A DNA stretch of 64,000 nt from Candidatus Butyricicoccus avistercoris (GCA_019113005.1 DXIE01000016.1:1-64000), one strand, 5' to 3'; shown: positions 26,389 to 35,223, numbered from the stretch's first letter. The notes: generated by a model not told the origin, from the letters alone. Made by a program: numbers and translations.

Positions 26389-27513
26389 TTATTCCTGAGT
26401 ATTAGCATCATACATAGCGTATGGAACACGAATCTTGTTTACGCCTTCATCAACTGTGTAGCTATCAGTGTTAGCCATTAGTTCAGAACCGTCAGCTACG
26501 TTTTTAACTAGGGTGTTAATTGTGCTAGCCATACCAACAGCGTCCTGCTTGATAGAACCTGTCATATTACCTTGTTTAATCAGTGCCTTAGCGGAGTCAG
26601 TAGCATCAACACCGAATACAGGAATGATTGTAGTGCCTTCGCCCTTGTTGTAACCAACGTTTTGTAGAGCAGAGATAGCACCTTCAGCCATACCATCATT
26701 GTTACAGATAACAAGTTCAACCATGTTCTTGTTGTCTTCGTTATAAGAACCAAGCAGAGTGGTCATATAATCGTTAGCAGCCTTAGAAGACCATTTGCCT
26801 TCTTGGTCTACCAGATACTTAGTAGATGCATTGGAATCATAGTAAGCAAGTTCTGGCTTGCCACCAGCAGTTAAAATCTTGTTAGCATCTTCAACAGCAA
26901 ACTGTGTACGAGCTTCAGCTTCTGCGTTGCCTTCCTGACCCTTAAACATTACATAAGAGATTTTACCATCTTTATTTAGGTCAACTGCATCATAGTTTTC
27001 CATTAGGTAGTTACCAATCATTTCGCCCTGCATATGACCTGCATCAGGAGCGTTTGTGCCAACGAATGCACACTTGTCATAGCTGCTAATAACTTCGTCA
27101 GCAACCTCACGGTTGAAGAATACTACTGGAATACCAGCTGTCTTTGCTACGTTTGCAATATCCTGTGCAGGAGAAGAAGTAGCTGTTTCAACAATGTTTA
27201 CAACCAGTAGGTCAGAACCAGCGGTAATAGCTGTGTTGACTTGGTCGGTCTGTGTTGGCTGAGAACCCTGAGCGTCCCAGCTTACAGGCTCAAGACCCAT
27301 ATCCTTAAGCTGTTCAGTCATAGCATTACGAACACTTGAAATATATACATCAGAGTAGTCATAGTAGAAAACGTCTACACGCATATCACCAGCTGCTGCA
27401 CCACCGCCAGAACCAGAGCCATCTGTCTTGCCTCCGTCATTTGTACCGCCACAGCCTGCAAATAAACCAAGCATCATAGCCGATGCAAGTATAAACGCCA
27501 TTTTCTTTTTCAT
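26389..27513 (-). CDS. mglB: Galactose/glucose-binding lipoprotein
   Basis: A 374-residue solute-binding lipoprotein. The signal peptide ends in LGLFAGC, followed by a Gly/Ser/Asp-rich linker. The mature region (MRVDVFYYDYSDVYISSVRNAM, DLLVVNIVETATSSPAQDI, IPVVFFNREV, LVICNNDGMAEGAISAL, VFGVDATDSAKALIKQG, GSIKQDAVGMA) follows the MglB family closely. Asn/Asp/Arg residues in these strands form the sugar site in homologues. ATG 27513 follows CAGGAGGAAAT. Codon bias is strong, consistent with an abundant surface protein. Confidence 0.94.
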   Translation of the reverse strand: MKKKMAFILASAMMLGLFAGCGGTNDGGKTDGSGSGGGAAAGDMRVDVFYYDYSDVYISSVRNAMTEQLKDMGLEPVSWDAQGSQPTQTDQVNTAITAGSDLLVVNIVETATSSPAQDIANVAKTAGIPVVFFNREVADEVISSYDKCAFVGTNAPDAGHMQGEMIGNYLMENYDAVDLNKDGKISYVMFKGQEGNAEAEARTQFAVEDANKILTAGGKPELAYYDSNASTKYLVDQEGKWSSKAANDYMTTLLGSYNEDNKNMVELVICNNDGMAEGAISALQNVGYNKGEGTTIIPVFGVDATDSAKALIKQGNMTGSIKQDAVGMASTINTLVKNVADGSELMANTDSYTVDEGVNKIRVPYAMYDANTQE

Positions 27514-27675
27514 GTTGATTTCCTCCTGTTTATTTAGGATATTCACCAAAGAATTTCTTAACTCGGTGTATCTTCTTGATGTTTATATTTTAGAATATAG
27601 AGGGAATAAAAACGATAGAAAAAACTTGGATTTTATATGAAAAAACTTTGATGTTTAGGTACATGTTTTATAAAA

Positions 27676-27709
27676 TATGCATAAACAATAAATGTGAAAT
27701 TATGCATAA
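27676..27709. repeat. Two direct copies of TATGCATAA upstream of mglB
   Basis: TATGCATAA occurs at 27676-27684 and again at 27701-27709, start-to-start 25 bases. The core ATGCAT is itself palindromic. They lie 160-200 bases before the mglB start, within the mglB upstream region. A related ATGCATAA is at 33569-33576 in the promoter region of the other galactoside operon. A regulator-binding role is a guess in this AT-rich DNA. Confidence 0.35.
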
Positions 27710-27713
27710 TAAA

Positions 27714-27760
27714 TAAAAAGCAAGAAATATATCAGGAATAACCTAATAAATTTCTTGCTT
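27714..27760 (-). terminator. Terminator after the GH112 phosphorylase gene
   Basis: On the minus strand an 11-bp perfect stem, AAGCAAGAAAT with ATTTCTTGCTT, has a 21-base loop and is followed by TTTTATTT. It ends the operon starting at 33.4 kb. Confidence 0.75.
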
Positions 27761-27772
27761 AAAAATTCTTAG

Positions 27773-29935
27773 TTAGATTTCATACCAACGGATTTCATTA
27801 GCTTCTAAATCGAGTTTAAATGAAGTGCCATCACCAGTATAAACAGTTGTTGATTGTGGTTCATAAGTGTTGTTTACAACGCAGTATTTACCGTTTTTAA
27901 CGTAAGCATGTACTTCAACATTGAAGTTTTCAGAGTACCATTTATGTAAATTGTTTTCATAATGGCTACTCCATAAAATAGCACGATATAAAATACGGCT
28001 GTTTTCAAAGCTGTAAGGTAAGCCAGAGATATAAACAGCACGACCTGAACCAAAACTATTTACTGCCATTTGCACTTCTTTTTCACGCTGAATTAAAATT
28101 TCGGTGTTTTCAAGTGCATAAATGCTCTTTTTACCTTCGCCAAAATCAACAGGTTTAGTGCAATCTTTTAAAATAAAATGTTCTGGGTGTTCGTCCCAAT
28201 TATATTTATCATAATTAAGTGTAAAGCCAGTTTCTTTTTCCACACCTAAAAGACTTGCAAGCTGTAAGAAATGACCTTGATACTGATGACCAGAAGGTTC
28301 ACCAACACCAATGAAACCACCGCCATTATAAACAAATTCACGAATAGCAGAGGTAATTTGAGCATCTTCCCAGTAATAACCGCCTGTGTGAGCGGTGTCT
28401 GCATCGCCTACATTTATAATTACGTCAATATCGTTTAATATATTTTTGTCGTTTTTAATATCATCAAAGCTGATAAATTTAACATCAAATGGAGCACCAG
28501 AAAGAGCCTCAATAATACCTGCATAGCTGTAATTTTGTTTTTGATATAGTGCATGGTGAACCATATGACAGCCCCAAGCTCGCATTTTACCCCAACTGTT
28601 TAATACTGCAACTTTTTTCACACAATATGGGGTTGTGCCTTTGATATTATCATAAAGCTCTCTAAATTCATTACAAACTTGTTCTACATAGTCGATGAAC
28701 TCAGGGAACTGTATTGCAAGTTTTAAATAACCGCCATAACCTATTCTATCAATAGGACTTCTTAAAATTGCACGACGAGCAGTTACCCAGTTTTCTTTTG
28801 CCTCCTTGACAGGGTTTCCGCCTTCGTGGAATGTGTCAGGGAAGAAGTAAGGAAGAAAACGACCTTCGGTATATTTTACACCTTTAATGTCAGAAATCAG
28901 TCTTAATGTTGAGCCATTGCCAACACTACCGACAACCGCATCTAAGCCTATGCTCTTAAATTCGTCCATAAAAGGCTCTGTGCCAATCCAGTGGTCACCT
29001 AGGAACATCATAGCCTCACAGCCACACTCATGTGTGATATCCACCATTTCTTTTGCGAGTTTCGCAACTTCTCGACGTTGGAAAGCCTGAAAATCCTTAA
29101 ATTCTTTGCTAGGTATTCTGTATTGGTTATTATGATAACCTTGGTCGATAATAAATTCAGGGCGGAATTTATAGCCGACCTCTTGTTCAAACTGATTTAA
29201 AATATATGGAGAAACAGAGGCGGAATAACCGTACCAGTCAACATATTTTTCACGTTTCATCTCATCAAAAAGAAGTGTGAACTGATGGAAAAATGTTGTA
29301 TATCTAATTACATTTACATATGGGTGTTCAGCGATAAATTTTCTAAGACGCTCCATTGAATAAGCTCTTGTTTTTGGCTGACGCACATCAAAGGTTATTT
29401 GATGCTCAAAATCTTTCCAATCATTAGTTACAGCATTATACATATGAACAGGGTCCCAAATGATATATGCTAAAAAGCTAACTGTGTATTCATGGAAAAG
29501 CTCAGTGTTTTCGATTATAACGCTTTCGTTTTTTTCATCGTAATGCCAACAGTTTATAATCTCGCCAGTAGAGCGGTCAATAACTTCCCACCAACGTTTA
29601 ATATCATCATTTGAGTTTACGGCAATTAACTCTTTTGAAATGCCTTTAAGTAGGGGAATTGACAGTGTATTTTCGGTTGCAGTATAAAAAGCGGTCATAA
29701 TATAACACTGCTGAACTTCATCAGGATTAGCTTTTGCCCAAGCATTATCTTTTCTTGTTGTATAATATGTAGAATAGATTTTTGCACCTGTTTCCTTGAG
29801 TTCTTCTGGAAAAGCTGTGCCGTCACAATCTCTGATTGCATCAGCACCAAAACGCTTTAAAATCTCCTTTGTTTCGGCTATAACGTCCATATCGGTTGGA
29901 ATGGTAACTCTACCAAAGTGCTTGTTATCGTTCAT
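27773..29935 (-). CDS. lnpA: GH112 1,3-beta-galactosyl-N-acetylhexosamine phosphorylase
   Basis: A 720-residue protein with the characteristic GH112 opening GRVTIPTDMDVIAETKEI and RFGADAIRDCDGT. It has the catalytic region in which a conserved Asp follows RYTTFFHQFTLLFDE, and GGGFIGVGEPSGHQYQGHF in the C-terminal amidotransferase-like domain. GH112 enzymes phosphorolyse galacto-N-biose/lacto-N-biose (from mucin or milk glycans) to galactose 1-phosphate and HexNAc; some clostridial members prefer galactosyl-rhamnose. The ABC transporter encoded upstream presumably delivers the disaccharide intact. The start follows AAAGGAG. Confidence 0.93.
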   Translation of the reverse strand: MNDNKHFGRVTIPTDMDVIAETKEILKRFGADAIRDCDGTAFPEELKETGAKIYSTYYTTRKDNAWAKANPDEVQQCYIMTAFYTATENTLSIPLLKGISKELIAVNSNDDIKRWWEVIDRSTGEIINCWHYDEKNESVIIENTELFHEYTVSFLAYIIWDPVHMYNAVTNDWKDFEHQITFDVRQPKTRAYSMERLRKFIAEHPYVNVIRYTTFFHQFTLLFDEMKREKYVDWYGYSASVSPYILNQFEQEVGYKFRPEFIIDQGYHNNQYRIPSKEFKDFQAFQRREVAKLAKEMVDITHECGCEAMMFLGDHWIGTEPFMDEFKSIGLDAVVGSVGNGSTLRLISDIKGVKYTEGRFLPYFFPDTFHEGGNPVKEAKENWVTARRAILRSPIDRIGYGGYLKLAIQFPEFIDYVEQVCNEFRELYDNIKGTTPYCVKKVAVLNSWGKMRAWGCHMVHHALYQKQNYSYAGIIEALSGAPFDVKFISFDDIKNDKNILNDIDVIINVGDADTAHTGGYYWEDAQITSAIREFVYNGGGFIGVGEPSGHQYQGHFLQLASLLGVEKETGFTLNYDKYNWDEHPEHFILKDCTKPVDFGEGKKSIYALENTEILIQREKEVQMAVNSFGSGRAVYISGLPYSFENSRILYRAILWSSHYENNLHKWYSENFNVEVHAYVKNGKYCVVNNTYEPQSTTVYTGDGTSFKLDLEANEIRWYEI

Positions 29936-29950
29936 TTTAAATAATCTCCT

Positions 29951-30136
29951 TTATTTGCTGTAAGGTTTATTATAAATATAGAGTAGGGCAAGAATACCGC
30001 AAAGACCAATCATTTGTGTTCCAAGACCACTCCAAGAACCTGTTTGACTTTGACCATAGATTACAAGCCAGACAAAAAATATCAATATAATTAAAGCAGC
30101 TACTATAAGCAGTTTCTTTTTTGTATATTCGTTCAT
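29951..30136 (-). CDS. Tiny two-helix membrane protein in the GH112 operon
   Basis: A 61-residue protein starting MNEYTKKK with two predicted transmembrane helices (roughly residues 9-26 and 39-55) joined by a short polar GQSQTGSWSG loop. I do not recognise a characterised family. ATG 30136 is chosen over an in-frame GTG at 30145 because GAGGTG lies just before it. It starts 10 bases after the permease stop and is followed 15 bases later by the phosphorylase, so it is an integral operon member. A role as an accessory transporter subunit is plausible but unproven. Confidence 0.7.
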   Translation of the reverse strand: MNEYTKKKLLIVAALIILIFFVWLVIYGQSQTGSWSGLGTQMIGLCGILALLYIYNKPYSK

Positions 30137-30146
30137 TTTGTACACC

Positions 30147-31034
30147 TCAACCCTTTAATCCGCCTAATGTCATACCTTGAGTTAACTTCTTTTGTACACA
30201 GATATAAAGAATAAGTGTAGGCAGCATAACCATTACAAGACCTGCATAAAGCTGACCATATTGAGCGGCTGCATTTTGTGCTTTCATAAGGTTCATAAGA
30301 CCTACTGGGAGAGTTTTTCCGCCATTTGGGTCGGTAAGTAATGTCATAGCAATTATGTATTCATTCCAGAAAGAGAGGAAGTTAAATAGTATTACAGTTA
30401 TAATAGAAGGCTTTGCCATTGGCATAATAATTTTTATCATTGTGGTGAAATAACCTGCACCATCTACATAAGCAGCTTCTTCATAAGCCATAGGTAAGGT
30501 TGCAAAATAACCGCTTAAAAGATAAATTGTAAAAGGCAGAGCAGTAGCAGCATAAACAAGAGCAACAATAAAAATATTATTTAAGAAAATTGTTTGACCA
30601 AACATATTTCTTGCGATTTTATCGCCCTCAACAAACATCAGGAATATAGGTACAACTATATAGTTTACATTTATAAATAAGCCACCCATAAACATAATGT
30701 TCCAGAATTTGCTGCCTTTAAAGCGATAACGAGCAAGAACATAAGCCGCTGGCAGAGCAACAACCAGAAGAATAACAAGTGCAAGAACGGTAACAGCTAT
30801 TGAGTTAAAGAAATATTCACCCATTCTAGCTTTAACCCATGCATCAGTGAAGTTTTGCCAGTAGAAACCTTTAGGTAAAGCCCAAGGATTGCCCATAAAT
30901 TCGCTATTTTGTTTTACAGATGCCATAAATACCCATGCAACAGGTATTATAATTACAATCGCAAGCAGACCTAAACAAACATAAATAAATGCTTTATATA
31001 AACGGTCTAAACCAGTTGCTTTTTTAGTTTCCAT
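30147..31034 (-). CDS. Sugar ABC transporter permease, MalG-like
   Basis: A 295-residue CUT1 permease with six membrane helices. The EAA motif appears as YEEAAYVDGAGYFTTMIKIIMPMAKP, which docks the ATPase. The N-terminus has PVAWVFMASVK typical of MalG-type subunits. It pairs with the MalF-like permease encoded immediately upstream. The start follows AAAGGGGGC. Confidence 0.92.
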   Translation of the reverse strand: METKKATGLDRLYKAFIYVCLGLLAIVIIIPVAWVFMASVKQNSEFMGNPWALPKGFYWQNFTDAWVKARMGEYFFNSIAVTVLALVILLVVALPAAYVLARYRFKGSKFWNIMFMGGLFINVNYIVVPIFLMFVEGDKIARNMFGQTIFLNNIFIVALVYAATALPFTIYLLSGYFATLPMAYEEAAYVDGAGYFTTMIKIIMPMAKPSIITVILFNFLSFWNEYIIAMTLLTDPNGGKTLPVGLMNLMKAQNAAAQYGQLYAGLVMVMLPTLILYICVQKKLTQGMTLGGLKG

Positions 31035-31053
31035 AGTTTTCGCCCCCTTTTTA

Positions 31054-31941
31054 TTAAAGCTCTAAAGTCTTTCGTTTGGTTGCTGCATTTATAACAGCAG
31101 AAAGTGCAAATGAGAATAAGAACACAACAACACCGATTGCCATACCATAACCATAAGATGAGTTTGTATAAGCTTGTTTGTACATATAGCTTAAGAAAAC
31201 TTCGGTGCTGCCGTCAGGGCCACCAGAGGTCATAGCCTTAACAAATAAGAATGACAGATTTATAGAAGAAATAATAAAGAAAGTCAGTGTGGTTCTGATA
31301 TTTGTCCAAATAAGTGGAATTGTAATCTGGAAAAATTGTGTTAGTTTTGATGCACCTTCAAGGTCAGCACATTCATATAAACTGGAGTCAACAGCAGACA
31401 TACTTGCCATATACATAACCATATAATAACCGATTGCTTGCCAAATCATTGCGGCTGCAAGGCTGAAAATAACAATTTTCTGGTCACCAAGCCATAAAAC
31501 TTTATTATCATGATTGAAAATGGTTAAAATACTGTTGAGCATACCGCGGTTAGGGTCATAAATTGCACTGAAAATAGCAGAGATAATAACAACAGATAAA
31601 ATATTAGGAATATAAAATACAACTCTAAAGAAATTTTGACCTTTTAAATTCTCATGAGTCAGTATAGATGCAAAAACAAGTGCAAATACTATTGTGATAA
31701 GTGTTACAATAACGATTAAAAGCAGTGTATTTTGAAATGATTGACAGAACTTTGCATCACTAAAAAGGGTTACAAAGTTTTCAAATCCTACAAACTGTTT
31801 TGTTGCAGAATAGCCGCCCCATTTATAAAGTGACATACGAAATACATTTATAGTTGGTATAACCATAAATATGACGAATAATAAAACCGCAGGGGTAAGA
31901 CAGATTGCAATAAAGCGTCCCCTACCTTTTTGACTTCTCAT
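31054..31941 (-). CDS. Sugar ABC transporter permease, MalF-like
   Basis: A 295-residue CUT1 permease with the family opening FIAICLTPAVLLFVIFMVIPTINVFRMSLYKW. The EAA loop is YECADLEGASKLTQFFQITIPLIW. Six membrane helices are visible. ATG 31941 is preferred because GGAG precedes it; an in-frame upstream ATG would begin inside the hairpin region. No ATPase gene accompanies this transporter. Confidence 0.92.
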   Translation of the reverse strand: MRSQKGRGRFIAICLTPAVLLFVIFMVIPTINVFRMSLYKWGGYSATKQFVGFENFVTLFSDAKFCQSFQNTLLLIVIVTLITIVFALVFASILTHENLKGQNFFRVVFYIPNILSVVIISAIFSAIYDPNRGMLNSILTIFNHDNKVLWLGDQKIVIFSLAAAMIWQAIGYYMVMYMASMSAVDSSLYECADLEGASKLTQFFQITIPLIWTNIRTTLTFFIISSINLSFLFVKAMTSGGPDGSTEVFLSYMYKQAYTNSSYGYGMAIGVVVFLFSFALSAVINAATKRKTLEL

Positions 31942-31963
31942 ATAAACATCTCCAATCCATAAT

Positions 31964-31994
31964 AAAACGGTGAGCAAAGTTTGCCCACCGTTTT
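31964..31994 (-). other. Intercistronic hairpin between binding-protein and permease genes
   Basis: AAAACGGTG (31964-31972) pairs with CACCGTTTT (31986-31994), with an inner GCAAA/TTTGC stem. No long U-run follows on the minus strand. The position after the binding-protein gene matches the mglB-mglA hairpin and suggests the same role in raising binding-protein mRNA. Confidence 0.65.
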
Positions 31995-32036
31995 AAATTA
32001 GCTATGATTTAACGCTATCAGTCGGCATATTCTAAT

Positions 32037-33386
32037 TTATTGTAATGCCGGACGCAGTGCGTCACTTGCCTCAGTGATTGCCTTTTCCCAGTCGCTTTGT
32101 GTCTTGTCACCAGATACAAGGGAGTTAACAGTCTGGAATGCTGCATCAGCAATGCTTACACCTTCAACAGGAGTTGTGGAAGCAAATGCACCCATTGCAG
32201 GTTTAACACCATCATCATATATAGAATATAACATCTTATTTTCATCATTTAACATATCTGTTATATTTGCTATTGGCTGAACAGCAATGCTTTCATCGCC
32301 TGTATGTTCATTAATAAAGATATTTGCTGCTTCATCAGAATATAGGAATGCGATAAATTCCTTAGCTAAATCCTTGTTTTGAGCTGCTGCTGGAACCCAA
32401 ATCTGCTCAAAGAATGTGTAGCTGTAACGGTCGCCGCCTTCTTCAAGTGCAGGAAGTGCCATAAAGCCCCATTCAAAATCTTCTGGAGTAGAGGCAGCCA
32501 TTTCACCAACTACCCATGTGCCGTTTGGCATAAACAGAGCCTGACCATCAATTACAAGCTGCTGGTTTTTAGCAAAGTTATCGTTGTTTGCATTTGCAGG
32601 GGTTGTAGGGTCGGTGTATGTAGCCAGTTTACCAACTGTGTCAAAAACTTTTTTAGCTTCAGCAGTCTGCCAAATGCCTTCCTCATAGTGTGTAGCCTTG
32701 TCGAAGAACTCAGAACCGCCAGCTTCATTTAATAATGCATAGAAGAATGCATCAAAATAACCTGCATGAGGATATGTGAATAGTGAAATGCCTTCTGCTT
32801 TTGCCTTGTCACCAAGTGCCCACATCTCGTCCCAAGTGGTTGGAACTTCCCAGCCTTTTTCCTTCATAAGGCTTGCATTGTAGAACAGACCACATGGACC
32901 ATAGAACATTGGCATTAGATATGTTTTACCATCATCATAAGGATTGGTAATTGAATTATCTGTAAAACCAGCTATAAGTTTATCTTTAACTTTTACATCT
33001 TCATTTGGAATTGTCATATCAAGCACACTTGTTAAATCCTCAAGACCTTTTTCCTTGACAAGGGTTTCGGTGAGTGCTTTTTCACGACCAACTGCAAGAT
33101 GCACAACATCTGGATAATCTCCAGCCTTCATACCAGGGCTGATTACATCTTCAATGTTGCGGTCAACTGTAACCTGAACATCAACACCTTCATGAGTTTT
33201 CTCAAATGCAGTTGCGATTGCGTCCCACATTCCAGAACCATAAGCGGTTTCGATTGCTGCAAACTTTAAAACTTGTTTGCCATCAGCACCAGCCGAGCCA
33301 CCTTGGTTATTTGATGAGCCACAACCAGCTAAAAGTGAAACTGCCATTGAAGCGGCTAAGGTTAAACTAACAACTCTCTTTTTCAT
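32037..33386 (-). CDS. Extracellular solute-binding lipoprotein, family 1 (galactoside-type)
   Basis: A 449-residue lipoprotein with lipobox SLLAGC and a Ser/Asn/Gly linker. The mature region has the family features FAAIETAYGSGMWDAIATAFEKTHEG, YPDVVHLAVGREKALTETLV, LMPMFYGPCGLFYNASLMKEKGW and a C-terminal DKTQSDWEKAI. It resembles binding proteins for galacto-N-biose/lacto-N-biose, in keeping with the GH112 enzyme of the operon. ATG 33386 follows AGGAGGG. It is the first gene of the operon, downstream of a good promoter. Confidence 0.88.
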   Translation of the reverse strand: MKKRVVSLTLAASMAVSLLAGCGSSNNQGGSAGADGKQVLKFAAIETAYGSGMWDAIATAFEKTHEGVDVQVTVDRNIEDVISPGMKAGDYPDVVHLAVGREKALTETLVKEKGLEDLTSVLDMTIPNEDVKVKDKLIAGFTDNSITNPYDDGKTYLMPMFYGPCGLFYNASLMKEKGWEVPTTWDEMWALGDKAKAEGISLFTYPHAGYFDAFFYALLNEAGGSEFFDKATHYEEGIWQTAEAKKVFDTVGKLATYTDPTTPANANNDNFAKNQQLVIDGQALFMPNGTWVVGEMAASTPEDFEWGFMALPALEEGGDRYSYTFFEQIWVPAAAQNKDLAKEFIAFLYSDEAANIFINEHTGDESIAVQPIANITDMLNDENKMLYSIYDDGVKPAMGAFASTTPVEGVSIADAAFQTVNSLVSGDKTQSDWEKAITEASDALRPALQ

Positions 33387-33450
33387 TACAAAACCCTCCT
33401 GTTTTGTTAAGCTAAAACTTTGTTTATGTAAGTTGCTTTCCATGACAATA

Positions 33451-33478
33451 AGTATAAACTATTTCACCGTATATTCAA
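33451..33478 (-). promoter_or_regulatory. Promoter of the galactoside transporter/GH112 operon
   Basis: On the minus strand TTGAAT (33478-33473) and TATACT (33456-33451) are 16 bases apart, giving a leader of about 58 bases. The 33387-33734 gap is shared with the divergent AraC gene and is very AT-rich. Confidence 0.6.
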
Positions 33479-33633
33479 TCTTTTTATTGCTTAACACTTT
33501 AGAAATATTGTCTTTTTGTGCATTTAATATATTAAATAATATATAATCATATACAATATATATACGAAATGCATAAAATAATATAGTGTATATTTGTTTA
33601 TAATGCAGAAACAATCTTAAAACATAAATTTTA

Positions 33634-33662
33634 TTGTATTTATAATTTAATGTGATTATAAT
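33634..33662 (+). promoter_or_regulatory. Promoter of the divergent AraC regulator
   Basis: TTGTAT at 33634-33639 and TATAAT at 33657-33662 are 17 bases apart; the leader is about 65 bases. Confidence 0.6.
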
Positions 33663-33734
33663 AAAATTAAGAATTTATAAAATAAAATTTATATATCTTG
33701 ATAAAATATAAATTTATAAATTTTGGAGGAAAAA

Positions 33735-34568
33735 ATGAGTAACAATAGATATCAGTTAAAACAAAAGTCTGGCAGCAGAGATTCAAACAATCTTTTATAT
33801 GTTTCATCATCACAATATGGTGCAGACTGGCATTCTGCACTTCATACACATGCATGTACAGAACTTTTTTACTGTGTATGTGGAATAGGGGAGTTTAGAG
33901 CTGATGGAACTAAATTTCCAGTGGGAAGTGATGATTTAGTTATAATAAATCCCAATGTAAAACATACAGAAATAAGTTTTCCATCAAATCCACTTGAATA
34001 TATTGTATTAGGCGTTGATGGACTTACATTTACTTTTTCTAATAAAGATTCAGATGCATATGCAATTTTAAATTATAGAGAATATAGAGATGAGATAATT
34101 TTTTATCTAAGAGAATTGCTAAGAGAAGCACAAGAGCAACCGAGAGACTGGGAAAATGTGTGCAGAAATCTTTTTGCTGTGCTTTTAACAAAAATACAAA
34201 GACATACAAATTATGAAATAGACACTGTTCCAGCACCTAGAATAAATAAAGACTGTGCGGCAGCTAAACGCTATATTGATGAACACTTTATTGAGCCAGT
34301 AACTTTAGATTTAATTACTGAACATATTCATGTTAATAAATATTATCTGGCACATGAATTTAAAAAAACTTATGGTATTTCACCTATGAGTTATCTAAAT
34401 GAGAAAAGAATAAAAGAAAGTGAGTATATGTTACAAAATACAGATTATTCACTTGCACAGATAGCTAGTATGTTAGGTTTTTCATCACCAAGTTATTTTT
34501 CCCAAAGCTTTAGAAGGGCAAAAGACATGAGCCCAGCAGAATATAGAAAACAAATTAAAAATATATAA
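33735..34568 (+). CDS. AraC family regulator with N-terminal cupin domain
   Basis: A 277-residue regulator. An N-terminal cupin-like sugar-binding domain (HSALHTHACTELFYCVCGIGEFRADGTKF; DLVIINPNVKHTE) precedes two AraC helix-turn-helix units (EHIHVNKYYLAHEFKKTYG; MLGFSSPSYFSQSFRRAKDMSPAEYR). It is transcribed away from the galactoside transporter/GH112 operon across a shared 348-base promoter region, so it most likely regulates that operon in response to the disaccharide or a product. ATG 33735 follows TTTGGAGG. Confidence 0.9.
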   Translation: MSNNRYQLKQKSGSRDSNNLLYVSSSQYGADWHSALHTHACTELFYCVCGIGEFRADGTKFPVGSDDLVIINPNVKHTEISFPSNPLEYIVLGVDGLTFTFSNKDSDAYAILNYREYRDEIIFYLRELLREAQEQPRDWENVCRNLFAVLLTKIQRHTNYEIDTVPAPRINKDCAAAKRYIDEHFIEPVTLDLITEHIHVNKYYLAHEFKKTYGISPMSYLNEKRIKESEYMLQNTDYSLAQIASMLGFSSPSYFSQSFRRAKDMSPAEYRKQIKNI

Positions 34569-34608
34569 AAAAACCCTTGGCAATAGGTTGTATCCTAAAG
34601 CCAAGGGT
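34566..34608. terminator. Terminator between the AraC gene and the rubrerythrin gene
   Basis: ACCCTTGGC pairs with GCCAAGGGT, with a further inner AGG/CCT stem. The minus strand has a seven-T run after the stem, so it mainly ends the rubrerythrin transcript; the plus-strand U-tract is weak. Confidence 0.8.
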
Positions 34609-34628
34609 ATTAAAATTCTATTATAAGA

Positions 34629-35168
34629 TTAGTTGAAGTATCTCTTTAGTAGACCCTCGAAAGCCTTACCATGACGAGCTTCGTCACGAGCCATTTCATG
34701 AACAGTGTCATGGATAGCATCAAGATTTGCAGCCTTTGCACGCTTAGCAAGGTCGGTCTTACCAGCGGTAGCACCGTTCTCAGCCTCAACACGCATCTCA
34801 AGGTTCTTCTTAGTAGAAGCAGTTACAACTTCGCCGAGCAGCTCAGCGAACTTAGCAGCATGCTCAGCCTCTTCCCAAGCAGCCTTTTCCCAGTATAGAC
34901 CGATTTCTGGATAGCCTTCACGATGAGCTACACGAGCCATAGCTAAGTACATACCAACTTCTGTGCACTCGCCCTCGAAGTTAGCACGAAGGTCAGCCTT
35001 GATGTCTTCTGGAACGTCGGAAGCAACGCCTACAACGTGCTCAGCAGCCCAAACCTTCTCTTCGCCCTGAGCGATGAACTTATCAGCACCTACATGGCAT
35101 ACTGGGCACTCAGCTGGAGCGGAATCGCCTTCATGAACATAACCACAAACAGAACATACGAACTTCAT
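34629..35168 (-). CDS. Reverse rubrerythrin (rubredoxin domain first)
   Basis: A 179-residue non-haem iron protein. An N-terminal rubredoxin-like Fe(Cys)4 site (C5xxC8 and C21xxC24) is followed by a ferritin-like diiron domain with the ligand motifs [30 protein letters not shown] and [10 protein letters not shown]. Classical rubrerythrin has the opposite domain order. The reverse type is known from clostridia as an oxygen- and peroxide-inducible NADH peroxidase component. Codon use is strongly biased, so it is probably abundant. It is downstream of an Rrf2 regulator and likely co-transcribed with it. Confidence 0.93.
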   Translation of the reverse strand: MKFVCSVCGYVHEGDSAPAECPVCHVGADKFIAQGEEKVWAAEHVVGVASDVPEDIKADLRANFEGECTEVGMYLAMARVAHREGYPEIGLYWEKAAWEEAEHAAKFAELLGEVVTASTKKNLEMRVEAENGATAGKTDLAKRAKAANLDAIHDTVHEMARDEARHGKAFEGLLKRYFN

Positions 35169-35223
35169 AATAATTTCCTCCTTAATTTTAAAAAGTGAGC
35201 ATAAAGCTCAAGATAAACTAATT

